Below, piece after piece: positions 18,431 to 26,999 of a DNA stretch of 64,000 nucleotides. Location: positions 930,001-994,000 of the forward strand of contig NZ_CP100390.1 in NCBI RefSeq assembly GCF_026016465.1, given 5' to 3'. The notes below the pieces were generated by a model. The model made no database searches and had not been told where the DNA came from. It was given only the letters and a program-made list of their open reading frames with translations. Source of the DNA: Alkalimarinus alittae. Lineage in GTDB: Bacteria > Pseudomonadota > Gammaproteobacteria > Pseudomonadales > Oleiphilaceae. The translations under genes and the position numbers were made by a program. Each line of letters begins with the position of its first letter. Positions within the stretch are counted from its first letter, which is position 1.

Positions 18431-18729
18431 TGACTAAAGAATGCTGGGAAGTAGAAATTGAAAGCTGGATAGACAATACCGGCTGGCCTACTCATGATGC
18501 AGATATTCTTGAGATGGGCCAAGTTTATGCGATCTGGAAAGAGAGAAGCCCGCGATGCAAATATACTGGGTGTCTAGATAGTAAATTACTCAGCACTATG
18601 ATTCTCGAGCGAATGAAAGATTTGCACTGCTGTGAACATGATGCATATATGGTCTCAGGAATGTTGTTACTAGAGGCAACGATAATGGCCAGGAAGGAGG
18701 GGCTATTGCAGAGAGTGTTTACCGATTAG
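18430..18729 (+). CDS. TGWPT-motif protein, copy 2 (unrecognised family)
   Basis: A 99-residue protein with a strong AGGAGG ribosome site eight bases upstream. ESWIDNTGWPTHDADI at residues about 11-26 matches the VGEWLEETGWPTYDSDM of the gene at 13810-14115, and the similarity runs to the C-terminus (SPR, LD, ERMK, DA, AR-EG). The two therefore form a diverged paralogous pair flanking the replication module, on opposite strands. Four Cys residues are scattered, not paired as in a zinc finger. No known domain is recognised. It is the last gene of the module operon. Confidence 0.72.
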   Translation: MTKECWEVEIESWIDNTGWPTHDADILEMGQVYAIWKERSPRCKYTGCLDSKLLSTMILERMKDLHCCEHDAYMVSGMLLLEATIMARKEGLLQRVFTD

Positions 18730-18929
18730 GTGGTTGTGATGACACTCAGCTATCCTTTATGGTGGTAACAATATTTGAGGTTAAGAACGTTTTGATGATG
18801 CTGGAAAGTTTATGACTTATCACAATGGGGTTAATGTCGATATTCATGCGGAGCGGTACTAGAAAGAAATTTTCTATTTCGGCATTTTTAAGACATAGGT
18901 GATAAACATAGTTTTACTAAGGTAAATAT
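18730..18929. other. Gap with a possible gene-fragment tail
   Basis: There is no intact gene here. A 25-codon open stretch at 18785-18859 (reads ERFDDAGKFMTYHNGVNVDI and stops at 18860) has protein-like composition but no start, and may be the tail of a decayed gene. An AAGG site at 18920-18923 serves the next gene. Confidence 0.25.
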
Positions 18930-19781
18930 ATGAGATCTATAAAATTTAAAGTTTCAGTATCCGTTGCTGCTCTTTTAGTTGTGGTGTTGTCATTGACAGG
19001 TTGGATTGATAATAAAGGCAGTGAATATGCGTCCGAACAAATAAAAGTCGCGGCTATAACCTACGGTGTAGCTAGGTCGTTAAATGCAGGTATATCTGTT
19101 GCTCAAGGGACTGAAATAACATTATCACCCGCAGGTGTTGGTACATCTTTAAGCGTTGGGGAGTTACTTGACCCTGTTAATGATATGGTTGAGCGCTTCT
19201 CGTTGGTCGTGCTCGCTGCGATAACATCACTGGGCATACAACAAATATTGATTAGTATTGCATCAACAAAACTCAGCAATTTATTAGTAGTGATTTCTAC
19301 AATCAGCTGCTTAGCTATTTGTATAAAGCCAAAATTAGCATCACAGGGTTTTCGAATAGTTGCATTTAAAGCCTGTTTACTTCTGATAGTTTTTAGATTC
19401 TTTATCTCGTTAAGTCTTCTACTTAACCAAGCTGTATATGTAAACATTATTGAAAACGAACAAACAGAATCTCTAGCATCGCTGAAAATCTCAGCAGGAG
19501 AGATAAAAACAGTCACATCACCGCAGGACTATTCAAACAACTCGGAAGGTTCTTTGTACGATGAATTAAAAAATAAACTGGAAAACCTTAAAGAGAGTAT
19601 GAGTAATGCACTTGATCTCGAAAAACTTAAAAATAAAGCCAACAAGACAATTGACAGCATGACAGATCTAATAATTTCATTCGTTCTGCTGACGCTCCTA
19701 ATGCCGATTGCTTTCTTGTGGTTTGGCATAAAACTGATTGGCTATATCATTACATACAAACCAAAGCTATCAGTTGATTAG
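18930..19781 (+). CDS. Unknown multi-pass membrane protein with coiled-coil segment
   Basis: A 283-residue protein. Hydrophobic segments are seen at about 8-24 (signal anchor), 90-108, 111-130, 143-165 and 248-272, with a charged, probably coiled-coil stretch at 208-245 (LYDELKNKLENLKESMSNAL) between the last two. The region after the first segment (VARSLNAGISVAQGTEITLS then GVGTSLSVGELLDPVND) has the feel of a conserved periplasmic motif that I recall in uncharacterised proteins of Vibrio and Shewanella islands, without a known function. AAGG precedes the ATG by seven bases. It is a single gene between the replication module and the integration genes, so it is plausible cargo. Confidence 0.7.
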   Translation: MRSIKFKVSVSVAALLVVVLSLTGWIDNKGSEYASEQIKVAAITYGVARSLNAGISVAQGTEITLSPAGVGTSLSVGELLDPVNDMVERFSLVVLAAITSLGIQQILISIASTKLSNLLVVISTISCLAICIKPKLASQGFRIVAFKACLLLIVFRFFISLSLLLNQAVYVNIIENEQTESLASLKISAGEIKTVTSPQDYSNNSEGSLYDELKNKLENLKESMSNALDLEKLKNKANKTIDSMTDLIISFVLLTLLMPIAFLWFGIKLIGYIITYKPKLSVD

Positions 19782-20151
19782 ATAAGTCAAATTCCATTTA
19801 AACAATCTATCTGGAGACCCCTCCCGATAAAGAGGTCTCAGCTATACGTATTTTTCTGTGTCATCAAGCAGATAGAAAGCTGGGCTGGCAGTTATATAAA
19901 CAATTCAGATTATCTGTTAGGTAAACAATCGTTACTTTTTTCACTCCATTCGTAATCGCTTTTCTTGCATAAACTCACCGATCTATATCATCACTCAATA
20001 TTTTTATATTTCTTTGTCGATTAATTGAAACATAACGAAACACGCAATCTTTTACTGCTTTTACATTTGCCGAATCTGTTGAAATAGAGTTAGTTAAACA
20101 AGAGTAAGGCAATGAAATGTCAAATTATAAGGTTAGGAAGAGGGTCGGGTT
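19782..20151. other. 370-base gap before the integration genes
   Basis: It is AT-rich and has no convincing gene. GAGACC at 19814-19819 pairs with GGTCTC at 19834-19839 and may terminate the membrane-protein transcript, although the T-run (TTTTT near 19851) is displaced. The last 60 bases presumably hold the promoter of the AlpA-like and integrase genes; I see no clear -35/-10 pair. Confidence 0.4.
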
Positions 20152-20505
20152 GTGAGCAATCTATCGTTACAACCACGAATTATTAGGGTAGGTCATGCAC
20201 CCGCATATTGCGGCATGAGTGATCGTGTTTTTAATTCTGATATACGCCCATTTCTAACTGAAATCCCGGTAGGCGTTCAGGGTAAAGCATTTGATCGGTT
20301 TGAATTAGACAAGGTTCTGGATGATTATGTAGCGCGGTATGGACGCGCTCCAGAAATGAAATGGGAGTATAACCAATGCAAAAAAGAAGAACCACAGGCC
20401 TCAGGCAAATCAAAGGCATTTGGCATATCGACAAAACCATCAACGGTCAAAGATTTTGCCAAAGCTGCGGCACGAGCGAAAAACAAGAAGCCGAAGAGAT
20501 GCTAG
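20152..20505 (+). CDS. AlpA/excisionase-like small protein
   Basis: A 117-residue protein with a GTG start preceded by a GAGGG site. Its first 70 residues (RVGHAPAYCGMSDRVFNSDI, then LTEIPVGVQGKAFDRFELD) match the small helix-turn-helix proteins that sit directly before integrases in many gammaproteobacterial islands. Their layout resembles MerR/AlpA-type excisionases, which bend att DNA and steer excision. The basic, Lys-rich tail (ARAKNKKPKRC) is encoded in the 130 bases that also encode the start of the integrase in another frame. The directionality role is inferred from position and fold. Confidence 0.7.
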   Translation: MSNLSLQPRIIRVGHAPAYCGMSDRVFNSDIRPFLTEIPVGVQGKAFDRFELDKVLDDYVARYGRAPEMKWEYNQCKKEEPQASGKSKAFGISTKPSTVKDFAKAAARAKNKKPKRC

Positions 20506-21497
20506 CAAGGTTGATAGATCAACAGAGAAAAGCGAGGCTCTTTGGCGAGCGGCCTGATAGAATTTTTAGGGTTGCTGCGACTAAATACCTCGAAGACTAT
20601 TGCCATAAGAAAAGCATAGGTTGTGATGCAAATGATCTCATAAAGCTTGATGAGTTTATCGGTGACGTGTATTTAAAGGATATTCATAACGGTACTCTAG
20701 AAAAGTTTATCAAAGCTCGTAAGAAGGATGGCGTTAAGTCTGGGACGGTTAACAGAAGCCTTGCTGTGCTGAAAATTATTCTAAATCTGTGTGTGAACGA
20801 ATGGCGGGATCAACAAGGGCTTACCTGGCTAGAAACGATTCCTAAGATCTCAAATGTTGACTGGAAGGATAAACGTAAGCCACGACCGATTTCATGGAGT
20901 GAACAGAACAAGTTATTTTCTAAATTGCCTGAGCATTTAAGAGAGGCTTGTTTATATAAGGTAAATACAGGATGCAGAGAGCAGGAAGTATGTCAGTTGC
21001 AATGGGACTGGGAGGTACAAATACCTGAGCTAAAGACTTCCGTGTTTATTCTTCCAGAATGGGTTACGAAGAATGGGAAGGAAAGGGTAGTAGTTTTAAA
21101 CTCTACTGCTATGGCAGTGATTAATCGTCAAAGAGGTAAGCACGAAGAGAGGGTGTTCACCTATCAGGGTAAACCATTGGCGGGGTTAAATGAAGGGGCT
21201 TGGCAGCGCCATAGAAAAAAAGTTGGACTGTCTGATGTCAGAATTCACGATTTACGACATACCACTGGCAGGCGTTTAAGAGCTGCTGGAGTTCCCAAGG
21301 AAACAAGAAGTGATATTTTGGGGCATGATAATGGTGATATGACTAGTCATTATTCGATTGCTGAAATTGATGAATTGATAGAAGCAGTTGAAAAAATTGC
21401 GGATGAAAGTACTTCAGCAACACCGACTTTAAACTCACTTAGAAATGATCAATCACGAAAAAATCACGAAGACATAAAAAAAGAGCTTACAATATGA
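20376..21497 (+). CDS. int: Tyrosine recombinase (site-specific integrase)
   Basis: A 373-residue integrase that inserts and excises the island. The catalytic set is complete: R201 (GCREQEV), H291-x-x-R294 (IHDLRHTTG), H317 (LGHDNG) and Tyr326 (SHYSIAE). The N-terminal 60 residues form the arm-binding region and the middle the core-binding domain. The ATG at 20376 has GGGAG eight bases upstream, which fixes a 130-base overlap with the preceding gene. The stop lies within a terminator hairpin, and the tRNA-Met 3' end follows 41 bases later, which identifies the target site. Confidence 0.95.
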   Translation: MQKRRTTGLRQIKGIWHIDKTINGQRFCQSCGTSEKQEAEEMLARLIDQQRKARLFGERPDRIFRVAATKYLEDYCHKKSIGCDANDLIKLDEFIGDVYLKDIHNGTLEKFIKARKKDGVKSGTVNRSLAVLKIILNLCVNEWRDQQGLTWLETIPKISNVDWKDKRKPRPISWSEQNKLFSKLPEHLREACLYKVNTGCREQEVCQLQWDWEVQIPELKTSVFILPEWVTKNGKERVVVLNSTAMAVINRQRGKHEERVFTYQGKPLAGLNEGAWQRHRKKVGLSDVRIHDLRHTTGRRLRAAGVPKETRSDILGHDNGDMTSHYSIAEIDELIEAVEKIADESTSATPTLNSLRNDQSRKNHEDIKKELTI

Positions 21498-21525
21498 GGT
21501 TGTTACCTCTGTAAGCTCTTTTTTT
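21476..21525. terminator. Bidirectional terminator between int and tRNA-Met
   Basis: A 16-bp perfect stem (21476-21491 with 21510-21525) is bounded by seven A at the left and seven T at the right, so it can end transcription both ways. Inside lies a second stem, GAGGT 21496-21500 with ACCTC 21505-21509. The int stop codon (21495-21497) falls within it. Leftward, it would end the tRNA-Met transcript 14 bases past CCA. Confidence 0.85.
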
Positions 21526-21538
21526 ATAAGAATAAAAA

Positions 21539-21583
21539 TGGTGGCTACACCGAGATTCGAACTTGGGACCCCATCATTATGAG
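21539..21583. other. Probable right attachment site (attR) in the tRNA-Met 3' part
   Basis: The integrase gene abuts the 3' end of tRNA-Met, and integrases of this kind recombine within the tRNA 3' half and restore the gene. The crossover point cannot be set without the other copy, which I did not see inside the window. Confidence 0.4.
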
Positions 21584-21615
21584 TGATGTGCTCTAACCAA
21601 CTGAGCTATGTAGCC
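21539..21615 (-). tRNA. metT: tRNA-Met (CAU), elongator type
   Basis: On the minus strand a 77-base cloverleaf including encoded CCA: 5' arm GGCTACA pairs with TGTAGCC, the D-loop has AGTTGGTT, the anticodon loop CTCATAA gives CAU, and the T-arm has GTTCGAATC. It is very close to the elongator tRNA-Met of E. coli, not the initiator. It serves as the island's insertion target. Confidence 0.97.
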
Positions 21616-21633
21616 GCAACATTTGAGGCGCGT

Positions 21634-21662
21634 ATTTTGTTGTTTTTGCAGGGGGTTGTCAA
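21634..21662 (-). promoter_or_regulatory. Promoter of tRNA-Met
   Basis: On the minus strand a perfect TTGACA (21657-21662) is followed after 17 bases by CAAAAT (21634-21639) and then a GC-rich discriminator GCGCC, as in stringently controlled stable-RNA promoters. The -35 lies inside the palindrome GGGGGTTGTCAACCCCC (21651-21667), which may also act as the ychF terminator. Confidence 0.7.
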
Positions 21663-21710
21663 CCCCCTTATCTCAGGAAACTATAACAAGTTGCTAAAAA
21701 TCGTAATTAA

Positions 21711-22802
21711 TTAGACGTTGAAGCGGAAGTGCATAATATCGCCATCTTTTACGATGTACTCTTTTCCTTCTAAGCCCCACTTCCCAGCTTCTTTAGCGCC
21801 TTGCTCGCCATTGAACTCGATAAAGTCATCATAGGCGGTTACTTCTGCACGAATAAAGCCTTTTTCAAAGTCGGTATGAATAACGGCAGCTGCTTGAGGG
21901 GCTGTGGCTCCAATGCGAACTGTCCATGCGCGAACTTCTTTTACGCCGGCAGTGAAGTAGGTTTGAAGGCCTAAAAGAGAGTACCCCGCACGGATTACAC
22001 GATCTAAGCCTGCTTCTTCCATGCCTAGGTCTGCAAGGAACTCTTCTTTTTCTTCATCATCTAGCTCGGCAATCTCTGCTTCAAGTTTGTTGCAGATAGG
22101 CACTACAAGTGCGTTTTCTTCTGCTGCAATCGCTCTAACGGTGTCTAAGTGCGGGTTGTTTTCGAATCCGTCTTCGTCAACGTTTGCGATATACATTGTT
22201 GGCTTAATGGTCAGCAAGTGAAGCTCTTGTAGAAGGGCTAGCTCTTCATCTGTGAGGCCGGCGGTGCGAACGGGTTTGGCTTCATTTAGGTGAGGTAGTA
22301 GTCTTTCTAAAATATCTATTTGTGCTTTGGCTGTTTTATCGCCGCCTTTGGCGATTCGGCCTAAGCGTTTGACCCCTTTCTCAACGCTATCAAGGTCTGA
22401 TAACGCTAATTCGGTATTGATTACATCAATATCGGCAGCGGGATCTATTTTTGATGCAACGTGAATAACGTTGTCATCTTCAAAACAGCGAACAACATGT
22501 GCGATTGCATCTGTTTCTCGAATGTTGGCTAAGAATTGGTTGCCTAGACCTTCACCTTTTGAAGCGCCTGCAACAAGGCCTGCAATATCGACAAACTCCA
22601 TGGTGGTTGGAAGTACGCGCTCAGGCTTGACGATGGCTGCAAGCTTATCTAGGCGTGGGTCGGGCATAGGGACAACACCAGCATTTGGCTCGATGGTGCA
22701 GAACGGAAAGTTCTCAGCACCTATACCTGCTTTGGTAAGCGCGTTAAATAGAGTCGATTTACCTACGTTTGGTAGGCCGACAATGCCACATTTGAAACCC
22801 AT
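21711..22802 (-). CDS. ychF: YchF, ribosome-associated ATPase of the Obg family
   Basis: Obg-related P-loop protein that prefers ATP, binds ribosomes and dampens stress responses. From the ATG at 22802 it has 363 residues, the same as E. coli YchF, and begins [17 protein letters not shown] (P-loop at residues 9-16). A start at 22844 would add 14 residues not found in the family. The G4 position reads NKLE in place of NKxD, the hallmark of the ATP preference. The C-terminal TGS domain ends [15 protein letters not shown]. It is the last gene of the minus-strand series prs-rplY-pth-ychF. Confidence 0.97.
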   Translation of the reverse strand: MGFKCGIVGLPNVGKSTLFNALTKAGIGAENFPFCTIEPNAGVVPMPDPRLDKLAAIVKPERVLPTTMEFVDIAGLVAGASKGEGLGNQFLANIRETDAIAHVVRCFEDDNVIHVASKIDPAADIDVINTELALSDLDSVEKGVKRLGRIAKGGDKTAKAQIDILERLLPHLNEAKPVRTAGLTDEELALLQELHLLTIKPTMYIANVDEDGFENNPHLDTVRAIAAEENALVVPICNKLEAEIAELDDEEKEEFLADLGMEEAGLDRVIRAGYSLLGLQTYFTAGVKEVRAWTVRIGATAPQAAAVIHTDFEKGFIRAEVTAYDDFIEFNGEQGAKEAGKWGLEGKEYIVKDGDIMHFRFNV

Positions 22803-22927
22803 AGACATAATCTCTAACAAGAGTGTATAAAAAAGATGCAGCATTATACCTGCAGACAGGATGCAAATAAATGGTGTCGGGTTGCTTAAAGGGGATTCTG
22901 TATTGGTTTAGGTGTGAAACGGTGCTG

Positions 22928-23515
22928 TTAGGCTTTAAAGGCGTGAAGGCGGTTCATGGCTTTTTGCCAATCGCCATTAATAATCTCAGGGAGCACTCTG
23001 TCTATTTCGTCAAACACAGCGGTGAGTTGCTCGCTTTCTTGTTTTCCGATTTTGCCTAATACATGGCCAGTTACGCGCTCGCTGCTGCCAGGGTGATCGA
23101 TTCCTAGGCGCAGTCTATAAAATTGCTTGTTGCCGCCAAAGTGACTAATGATATCTCGTAGCCCGTTATGACCGCCATGGCCGCCGCCTTGCTTTAGCTT
23201 AAGGGTGCCACAGGGTATATCGAGTTCGTCATGCGCGACTAAAACTTCTTCAGGTTGGATTTTAAAGAATTGGCAGAGAGCGTTAACGGAAAGTCCGCTA
23301 CGATTCATAAAGGTGGTAGGGTTTAAAAGGTGTAGGTCGTTACCGTGAACATTAACTTTGGCATAAAGTCCGTGGTATTTTCTTTCGGGTCTGAGGTTGC
23401 TGCCTGCACTTTTTGCAAGCGCTTCAACAAAAAGAGCCCCAGCATTATGGCGGGTATTCTCATATTCTTTGCCTGGATTTCCCAAACCAACGATTAAGCG
23501 AATACTGTTCGACAT
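22928..23515 (-). CDS. pth: Peptidyl-tRNA hydrolase
   Basis: Releases tRNA from peptidyl-tRNAs that drop off the ribosome. It has 195 residues, normal for the family. The N-terminal signature [19 protein letters not shown] contains the catalytic His at residue 23. VAHDELDIP supplies the conserved Asp, and [13 protein letters not shown] the substrate loop. It lies 35 bases after rplY and 125 bases before ychF on the same strand, the usual Pseudomonas order. Confidence 0.97.
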   Translation of the reverse strand: MSNSIRLIVGLGNPGKEYENTRHNAGALFVEALAKSAGSNLRPERKYHGLYAKVNVHGNDLHLLNPTTFMNRSGLSVNALCQFFKIQPEEVLVAHDELDIPCGTLKLKQGGGHGGHNGLRDIISHFGGNKQFYRLRLGIDHPGSSERVTGHVLGKIGKQESEQLTAVFDEIDRVLPEIINGDWQKAMNRLHAFKA

Positions 23516-23550
23516 TATGTGGGGCTCTCTTTTGACGTGAGGGGGGAGGC

Positions 23551-24186
23551 TTATTCTTCGCCTGCTTCCTCTGAAGCTTCTTCACCTTCTTCTACTTTTT
23601 CGCCTTTAGGCTTTTGTACTGCTGCAACAGGCATGTTGTGGTCTTCGCCGTGCTGTAGTGCAGTAATGGTAACGCCTTTAGGAAGAGTAAGGTCTGACAG
23701 GTGAATAATGGTGTCTACGTGAACATCAGTCATGTCAACTACGATGTACTCAGGAAGATCAGCAGGTAGGCAGCTGATTTCAACATCTGAAGCTTGGTGA
23801 GAGATTGCACCGCCTTCTAATCGAACACCAACACACTGCTCTTCGTTGTTGAAGTGAAGAGGAACGTTTACAGTGATAGGTTGGTTTTTGCTTACACGCA
23901 AAAAGTCAACGTGCATGATTTCTTCACGTGCAGGGTGGCGCTGAAGGTCTTTCAAGATTGCGCTTTCTTCTGTGCCGTCAATGCTGATGGTCAGAATGTG
24001 AGAGTAAAAAGCTTCACTTTCTAAAGACTTGATGATCTCATTGTGCTTAAGTGTTAAAGATACAGGCTCTTTATCGCCACCGTAAATGATAGCTGGAACC
24101 AAGTTCTCTAAACGACGAAGGCGGCGGCTCGCACCTTTCCCCTTGTCTGTACGAACTACTGCGTTAACTACAAATGCATCAGTCAT
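23551..24186 (-). CDS. rplY: 50S ribosomal protein L25 (CTC-type, long form)
   Basis: Binds 5S rRNA in the large subunit. This is the two-domain CTC form (211 residues), not the short E. coli L25. The N-terminal 5S-binding domain has [10 protein letters not shown] and PAIIYGG, and the C-terminal beta domain has [21 protein letters not shown]. The last 20 residues form an acidic tail of Glu and Ala. A GAGGA site precedes the ATG. It follows prs in the same direction after 177 bases, which include a short hairpin (24294-24309) without a T-run. Confidence 0.96.
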   Translation of the reverse strand: MTDAFVVNAVVRTDKGKGASRRLRRLENLVPAIIYGGDKEPVSLTLKHNEIIKSLESEAFYSHILTISIDGTEESAILKDLQRHPAREEIMHVDFLRVSKNQPITVNVPLHFNNEEQCVGVRLEGGAISHQASDVEISCLPADLPEYIVVDMTDVHVDTIIHLSDLTLPKGVTITALQHGEDHNMPVAAVQKPKGEKVEEGEEASEEAGEE

Positions 24187-24363
24187 TTGTTATTCCTCAA
24201 TAAATATATAAACCGTTACTGTAATCTTGCGACCAGATCAGCAGTATGGCTATTTCAAATGACGGCTAAGGCCGCCGGCTAATACGACAACGAGCTTCCA
24301 TGTGGAAGCCCGCTATCAAAATACGTATTCTCGACAGTGTTTAGTTGTCAGAGTGATCAATTA

Positions 24364-25308
24364 TTAGTCAAACATGGCGCTGATTGATTCTTCGTTGCAA
24401 ATCCTTCTAATGGACTCTGCAAGTAGGCTGGCCATCGAAAGGGGGCGGATTTTACCACATTTTTGTGCTTTGTCACTAAGTGGTATGGTGTCAGCCACGA
24501 TCAACTCGTCGAGAGTTGAATTTGTAATATTTTCAATTGCAGGCCCTGAGAGTACTGGGTGAGTAATATATGCAATTACTTTTTCAGCGCCGTGTTCTTT
24601 AAGTGCTTCAGCAGCTTTACAAAGTGTGCCTGCAGTATCAACGATGTCATCGATAAGAATACAGGTCTTTCCTTTTACATCGCCGATGATATGCATTACT
24701 TGAGATACGTTTGCTTTTGGGCGACGCTTATCAATGATTGCTAAATCGACATCGTTTAGGCGTTTTGCCATGGCTCTTGCGCGAACAACACCACCTACGT
24801 CTGGTGATACAACCATGAAGTTTTCGTAATTGGCGCGTTCGATATCGTCAACTAGAACCGGCGTTGCGTAAATGTTATCAACGGGGATATCAAAGAACCC
24901 TTGTATTTGATCGGCATGAAGGTCTACGGTTAAAAGGCGGTCTATGCCTACACCTGTCATCATGTCTGCAACTACTTTCGCGCTAATAGCGACTCGCTTT
25001 GAGCGAACACGACGATCTTGTCGTGCGTAACCAAAATAAGGTACAACGGCCGTGATTCGAGTAGCTGAAGCTCTACGTAAGGCGTCAGCCATTACGATAA
25101 GTTCCATGATGTTGTCGTTGGTGGGGTGGCAGGTCGGCTGAATGATGAAAACGTCTCTTCCTCGTACATTTTCATTGATTTCTACTGAGATTTCCCCATC
25201 GCTAAACTTTTCAACGACTGCGTTTCCCATAGGAATGTGGAGAGCCTCAACGACTTGAGCAGCCAGTTTTGGATTAGCGTTACCAGTAAATACCATTAAC
25301 TTAGACAC
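24364..25308 (-). CDS. prs: Ribose-phosphate pyrophosphokinase (PRPP synthetase)
   Basis: Makes PRPP from ribose 5-phosphate and ATP for nucleotide, His and Trp synthesis. I choose the GTG at 25308 (protein [12 protein letters not shown]..., 314 residues), with AGAAGG upstream, matching the start in Pseudomonas. A longer frame from 25389 would run through the tRNA-Gln gene. Conserved sites include [22 protein letters not shown] and the PRPP loop [12 protein letters not shown]. It lies directly downstream of tRNA-Gln. Confidence 0.97.
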   Translation of the reverse strand: MSKLMVFTGNANPKLAAQVVEALHIPMGNAVVEKFSDGEISVEINENVRGRDVFIIQPTCHPTNDNIMELIVMADALRRASATRITAVVPYFGYARQDRRVRSKRVAISAKVVADMMTGVGIDRLLTVDLHADQIQGFFDIPVDNIYATPVLVDDIERANYENFMVVSPDVGGVVRARAMAKRLNDVDLAIIDKRRPKANVSQVMHIIGDVKGKTCILIDDIVDTAGTLCKAAEALKEHGAEKVIAYITHPVLSGPAIENITNSTLDELIVADTIPLSDKAQKCGKIRPLSMASLLAESIRRICNEESISAMFD

Positions 25309-25362
25309 GACGAATACCTTCTGGATAGTTATCGGATTTAGTATGAGGAGGAGATAGAATAA

Positions 25363-25437
25363 TGGCTGGGGTGGCTGGATTCGAACCAACGCATGACGGG
25401 ATCAAAACCCGTTGCCTTACCGCTTGGCGACACCCCA
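25363..25437 (-). tRNA. glnT: tRNA-Gln (UUG)
   Basis: The minus strand folds into a 75-base tRNA including encoded CCA: 5' TGGGGTG pairs with CACCCCA, the anticodon loop TTTTGAT gives UUG, and the T-arm has GTTCGAATC. It lies between ispE and prs, a position conserved in Pseudomonas relatives, and may be processed from their shared transcript. The gene symbol is only indicative. Confidence 0.96.
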
Positions 25438-25485
25438 GTAATATCATTTATGATACTCTTTCAGTTTCTTCAGTTAGGTTTGGTC

Positions 25486-26328
25486 TCAACGCAATAAGGG
25501 GGAGGAGTTGAGTCCTTTACTTATGAAACCTTTAATGCTTTTGGGAAGTTTAGAAAAGGCTAATTCAGCTTTTTCTTTAGAATCAAATGCTGCGAATACG
25601 CATGCGCCTGTTCCTGTTAGTCTTGATCTACCGTGCTTGTTAAGTGTTTCAATTGCAAGCTTTACCTCTGGATAGAGTTCGCTAACAATGTTCTCACAGT
25701 CATTGCGGTAGTTCTTGACGTCTCCCTCAAGAGCGGGCGCTATTTTCATCTTTGGCGTGTCTCTTGTCAAGCGTTGGTGAGAAAAAATTTCACCGGTGTC
25801 TACGTGACAGTCAGGTGTAAGGATTACGTACCAAGACTCAATGGGGTTGGCGGGCGTTAATATTTCGCCTACACCTTCAGCCCAAGATGCTTGACCTCTA
25901 ACAAATATAGGGACGTCTGCGCCGAGGGATAGACCTAGCGCCATGAGTTGCTCGGTGCTTCGGTTACACTGCCAAAGCGTGTTAAGGGCAACCAGTGTTG
26001 TGGCGGCATCTGAGCTGCCGCCGCCAAGACCTCCTCCCATGGGTAATTTTTTGTCGATATTAATCAATACTCCAGACGTGGCCGTTTTATAGGGGGTCAG
26101 AAGTTTTGCGGCCTTGTAGATGAGGTTGTCCTCAAGACGGACGCCCTTTATGGGAGGGCTTACCTGTATGTTATCGTCAGATGTTGTTGTGAAGCACAGG
26201 GTGTCGCAGCGATCAATAAACTGAAATAGCGTTTGGAGCTCATGGTAGCCATCTTTCCGTCTACCGTTAATGTGAAGAAATAGGTTGAGCTTAGCAGGTG
26301 CGGGTAGGGTGAGTGTTGTTTGCTTCAT
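25486..26328 (-). CDS. ispE: 4-diphosphocytidyl-2-C-methyl-D-erythritol kinase
   Basis: GHMP kinase of the MEP isoprenoid pathway; phosphorylates CDP-ME. It has 280 residues from the ATG at 26328, chosen because it starts just after the lolB stop with AAGAG upstream and begins MKQTTLTLPAPAKLNLFLHI as in the family. The start at 26355 would overlap lolB. The ATP-binding GHMP loop is PMGGGLGGGSSDAA, and the C-terminal motif is SRLTGTGACVFAAF. It follows lolB by seven bases in one operon. Confidence 0.96.
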   Translation of the reverse strand: MKQTTLTLPAPAKLNLFLHINGRRKDGYHELQTLFQFIDRCDTLCFTTTSDDNIQVSPPIKGVRLEDNLIYKAAKLLTPYKTATSGVLINIDKKLPMGGGLGGGSSDAATTLVALNTLWQCNRSTEQLMALGLSLGADVPIFVRGQASWAEGVGEILTPANPIESWYVILTPDCHVDTGEIFSHQRLTRDTPKMKIAPALEGDVKNYRNDCENIVSELYPEVKLAIETLNKHGRSRLTGTGACVFAAFDSKEKAELAFSKLPKSIKGFISKGLNSSPLLR

Positions 26329-26335
26329 ACTGCTC

Positions 26336-26986
26336 TTAATGTAGTTGCCATTCATTGATAATAACGGTTATTTTGGCTTGATGTTGCCGCAAAACGACTT
26401 TTCGGGGCAGGTTAACTTGGCCGAAAAGGGCGTATTTAGAGAGGTTGATCTGCCAGCCATTTTGATTGAGCTGAGATAGTTGACCCTTGTCGTCAAACTT
26501 GAGTGCGGTTACTTGGTCTGTTTGTGTTCGTTCGGGTGCAGGAATACCTTTAACCCAGTATCTTAGTTGTGCGATAGGAAGTGGCCATCCGATATGCTGC
26601 TGGATGAGTCCTCTGGGGTTGTAAGACGTTATAGGTTCTTCTCCTGATTCTGTCATGGTAATAAAATCAGGGTTGCCTTCTATGCGGGTGGCGCCAAGAC
26701 CGAAGATGGCTGATGATAGGTCGATAGTAAACTGGTTGTCGTCTTGTTGCCAGCGATTGATGACGGCGCTATCGATTCGCTCAGGCACCCTCACGCCTAT
26801 CTTTCCTGAGAATGCCCAGTGGTCAATTGCTGATATTTGAGCAATCGTCGTCTGCCAGTTATGGGGTTGGGTGAGCGTTAAGGTTAAGGGTGTCTCTGGG
26901 GTGCTTGCACACCCTTGTATCAGTAGTACCAGCAGGAAGCTAAAAGCCCAGAAAGGTGGCTTTGATGTGAGTGCTGAGTGTCTCAT
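26336..26986 (-). CDS. lolB: Outer-membrane lipoprotein receptor LolB
   Basis: Accepts lipoproteins from LolA and inserts them into the outer membrane. From the ATG at 26986 it has 216 residues with a lipoprotein signal ending LLVLLIQGC, so Cys26 would be the lipidated residue. The start at 27025 would overlap the TPR gene by 26 bases and make an unusually long signal region; the ribosome site is weak for both. WAFSGKIGVRVP and the pair of conserved Trp-rich strands (YWVKGIPAP) are typical of LolB. It stands between the TPR lipoprotein and ispE. Confidence 0.92.
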   Translation of the reverse strand: MRHSALTSKPPFWAFSFLLVLLIQGCASTPETPLTLTLTQPHNWQTTIAQISAIDHWAFSGKIGVRVPERIDSAVINRWQQDDNQFTIDLSSAIFGLGATRIEGNPDFITMTESGEEPITSYNPRGLIQQHIGWPLPIAQLRYWVKGIPAPERTQTDQVTALKFDDKGQLSQLNQNGWQINLSKYALFGQVNLPRKVVLRQHQAKITVIINEWQLH

Positions 26987-26999
26987 CTTGGTTGTCGAG

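Larger units (their letters stand above)
1..21538. mobile_element. Genomic island (right end at tRNA-Met) carrying BREX type 2 and a P4-like replication module
   Basis: A tyrosine integrase gene stops 41 bases from the 3' end of a tRNA-Met gene, the standard arrangement of an island inserted at a tRNA 3' end. Moving left there are an AlpA-like gene, unknown small genes, a satellite-type primase and helicase, then a complete-looking BREX type 2 operon running off the left edge. Everything to the right is conserved housekeeping DNA. The right boundary is well supported. The left boundary is not visible: I saw no second copy of the tRNA-Met 3' sequence in 1-21500. Whether BREX and the replication module belong to one element or to two neighbouring insertions is inference. 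Confidence 0.6.

Noticed and set aside
1-21500. Second copy of the tRNA-Met 3' end (attL)
   Set aside because: Reading this stretch I found no convincing copy; a computed search for the 20 bases from 21542 would settle it.
24294-24309. Hairpin GCTTCCA/TGGAAGC between prs and rplY as terminator
   Set aside because: The loop is two bases and no T-run follows on the coding strand.
25308-25389. Extended start of prs
   Set aside because: It would run through the tRNA-Gln gene; the GTG at 25308 matches the family N-terminus and has a ribosome site.
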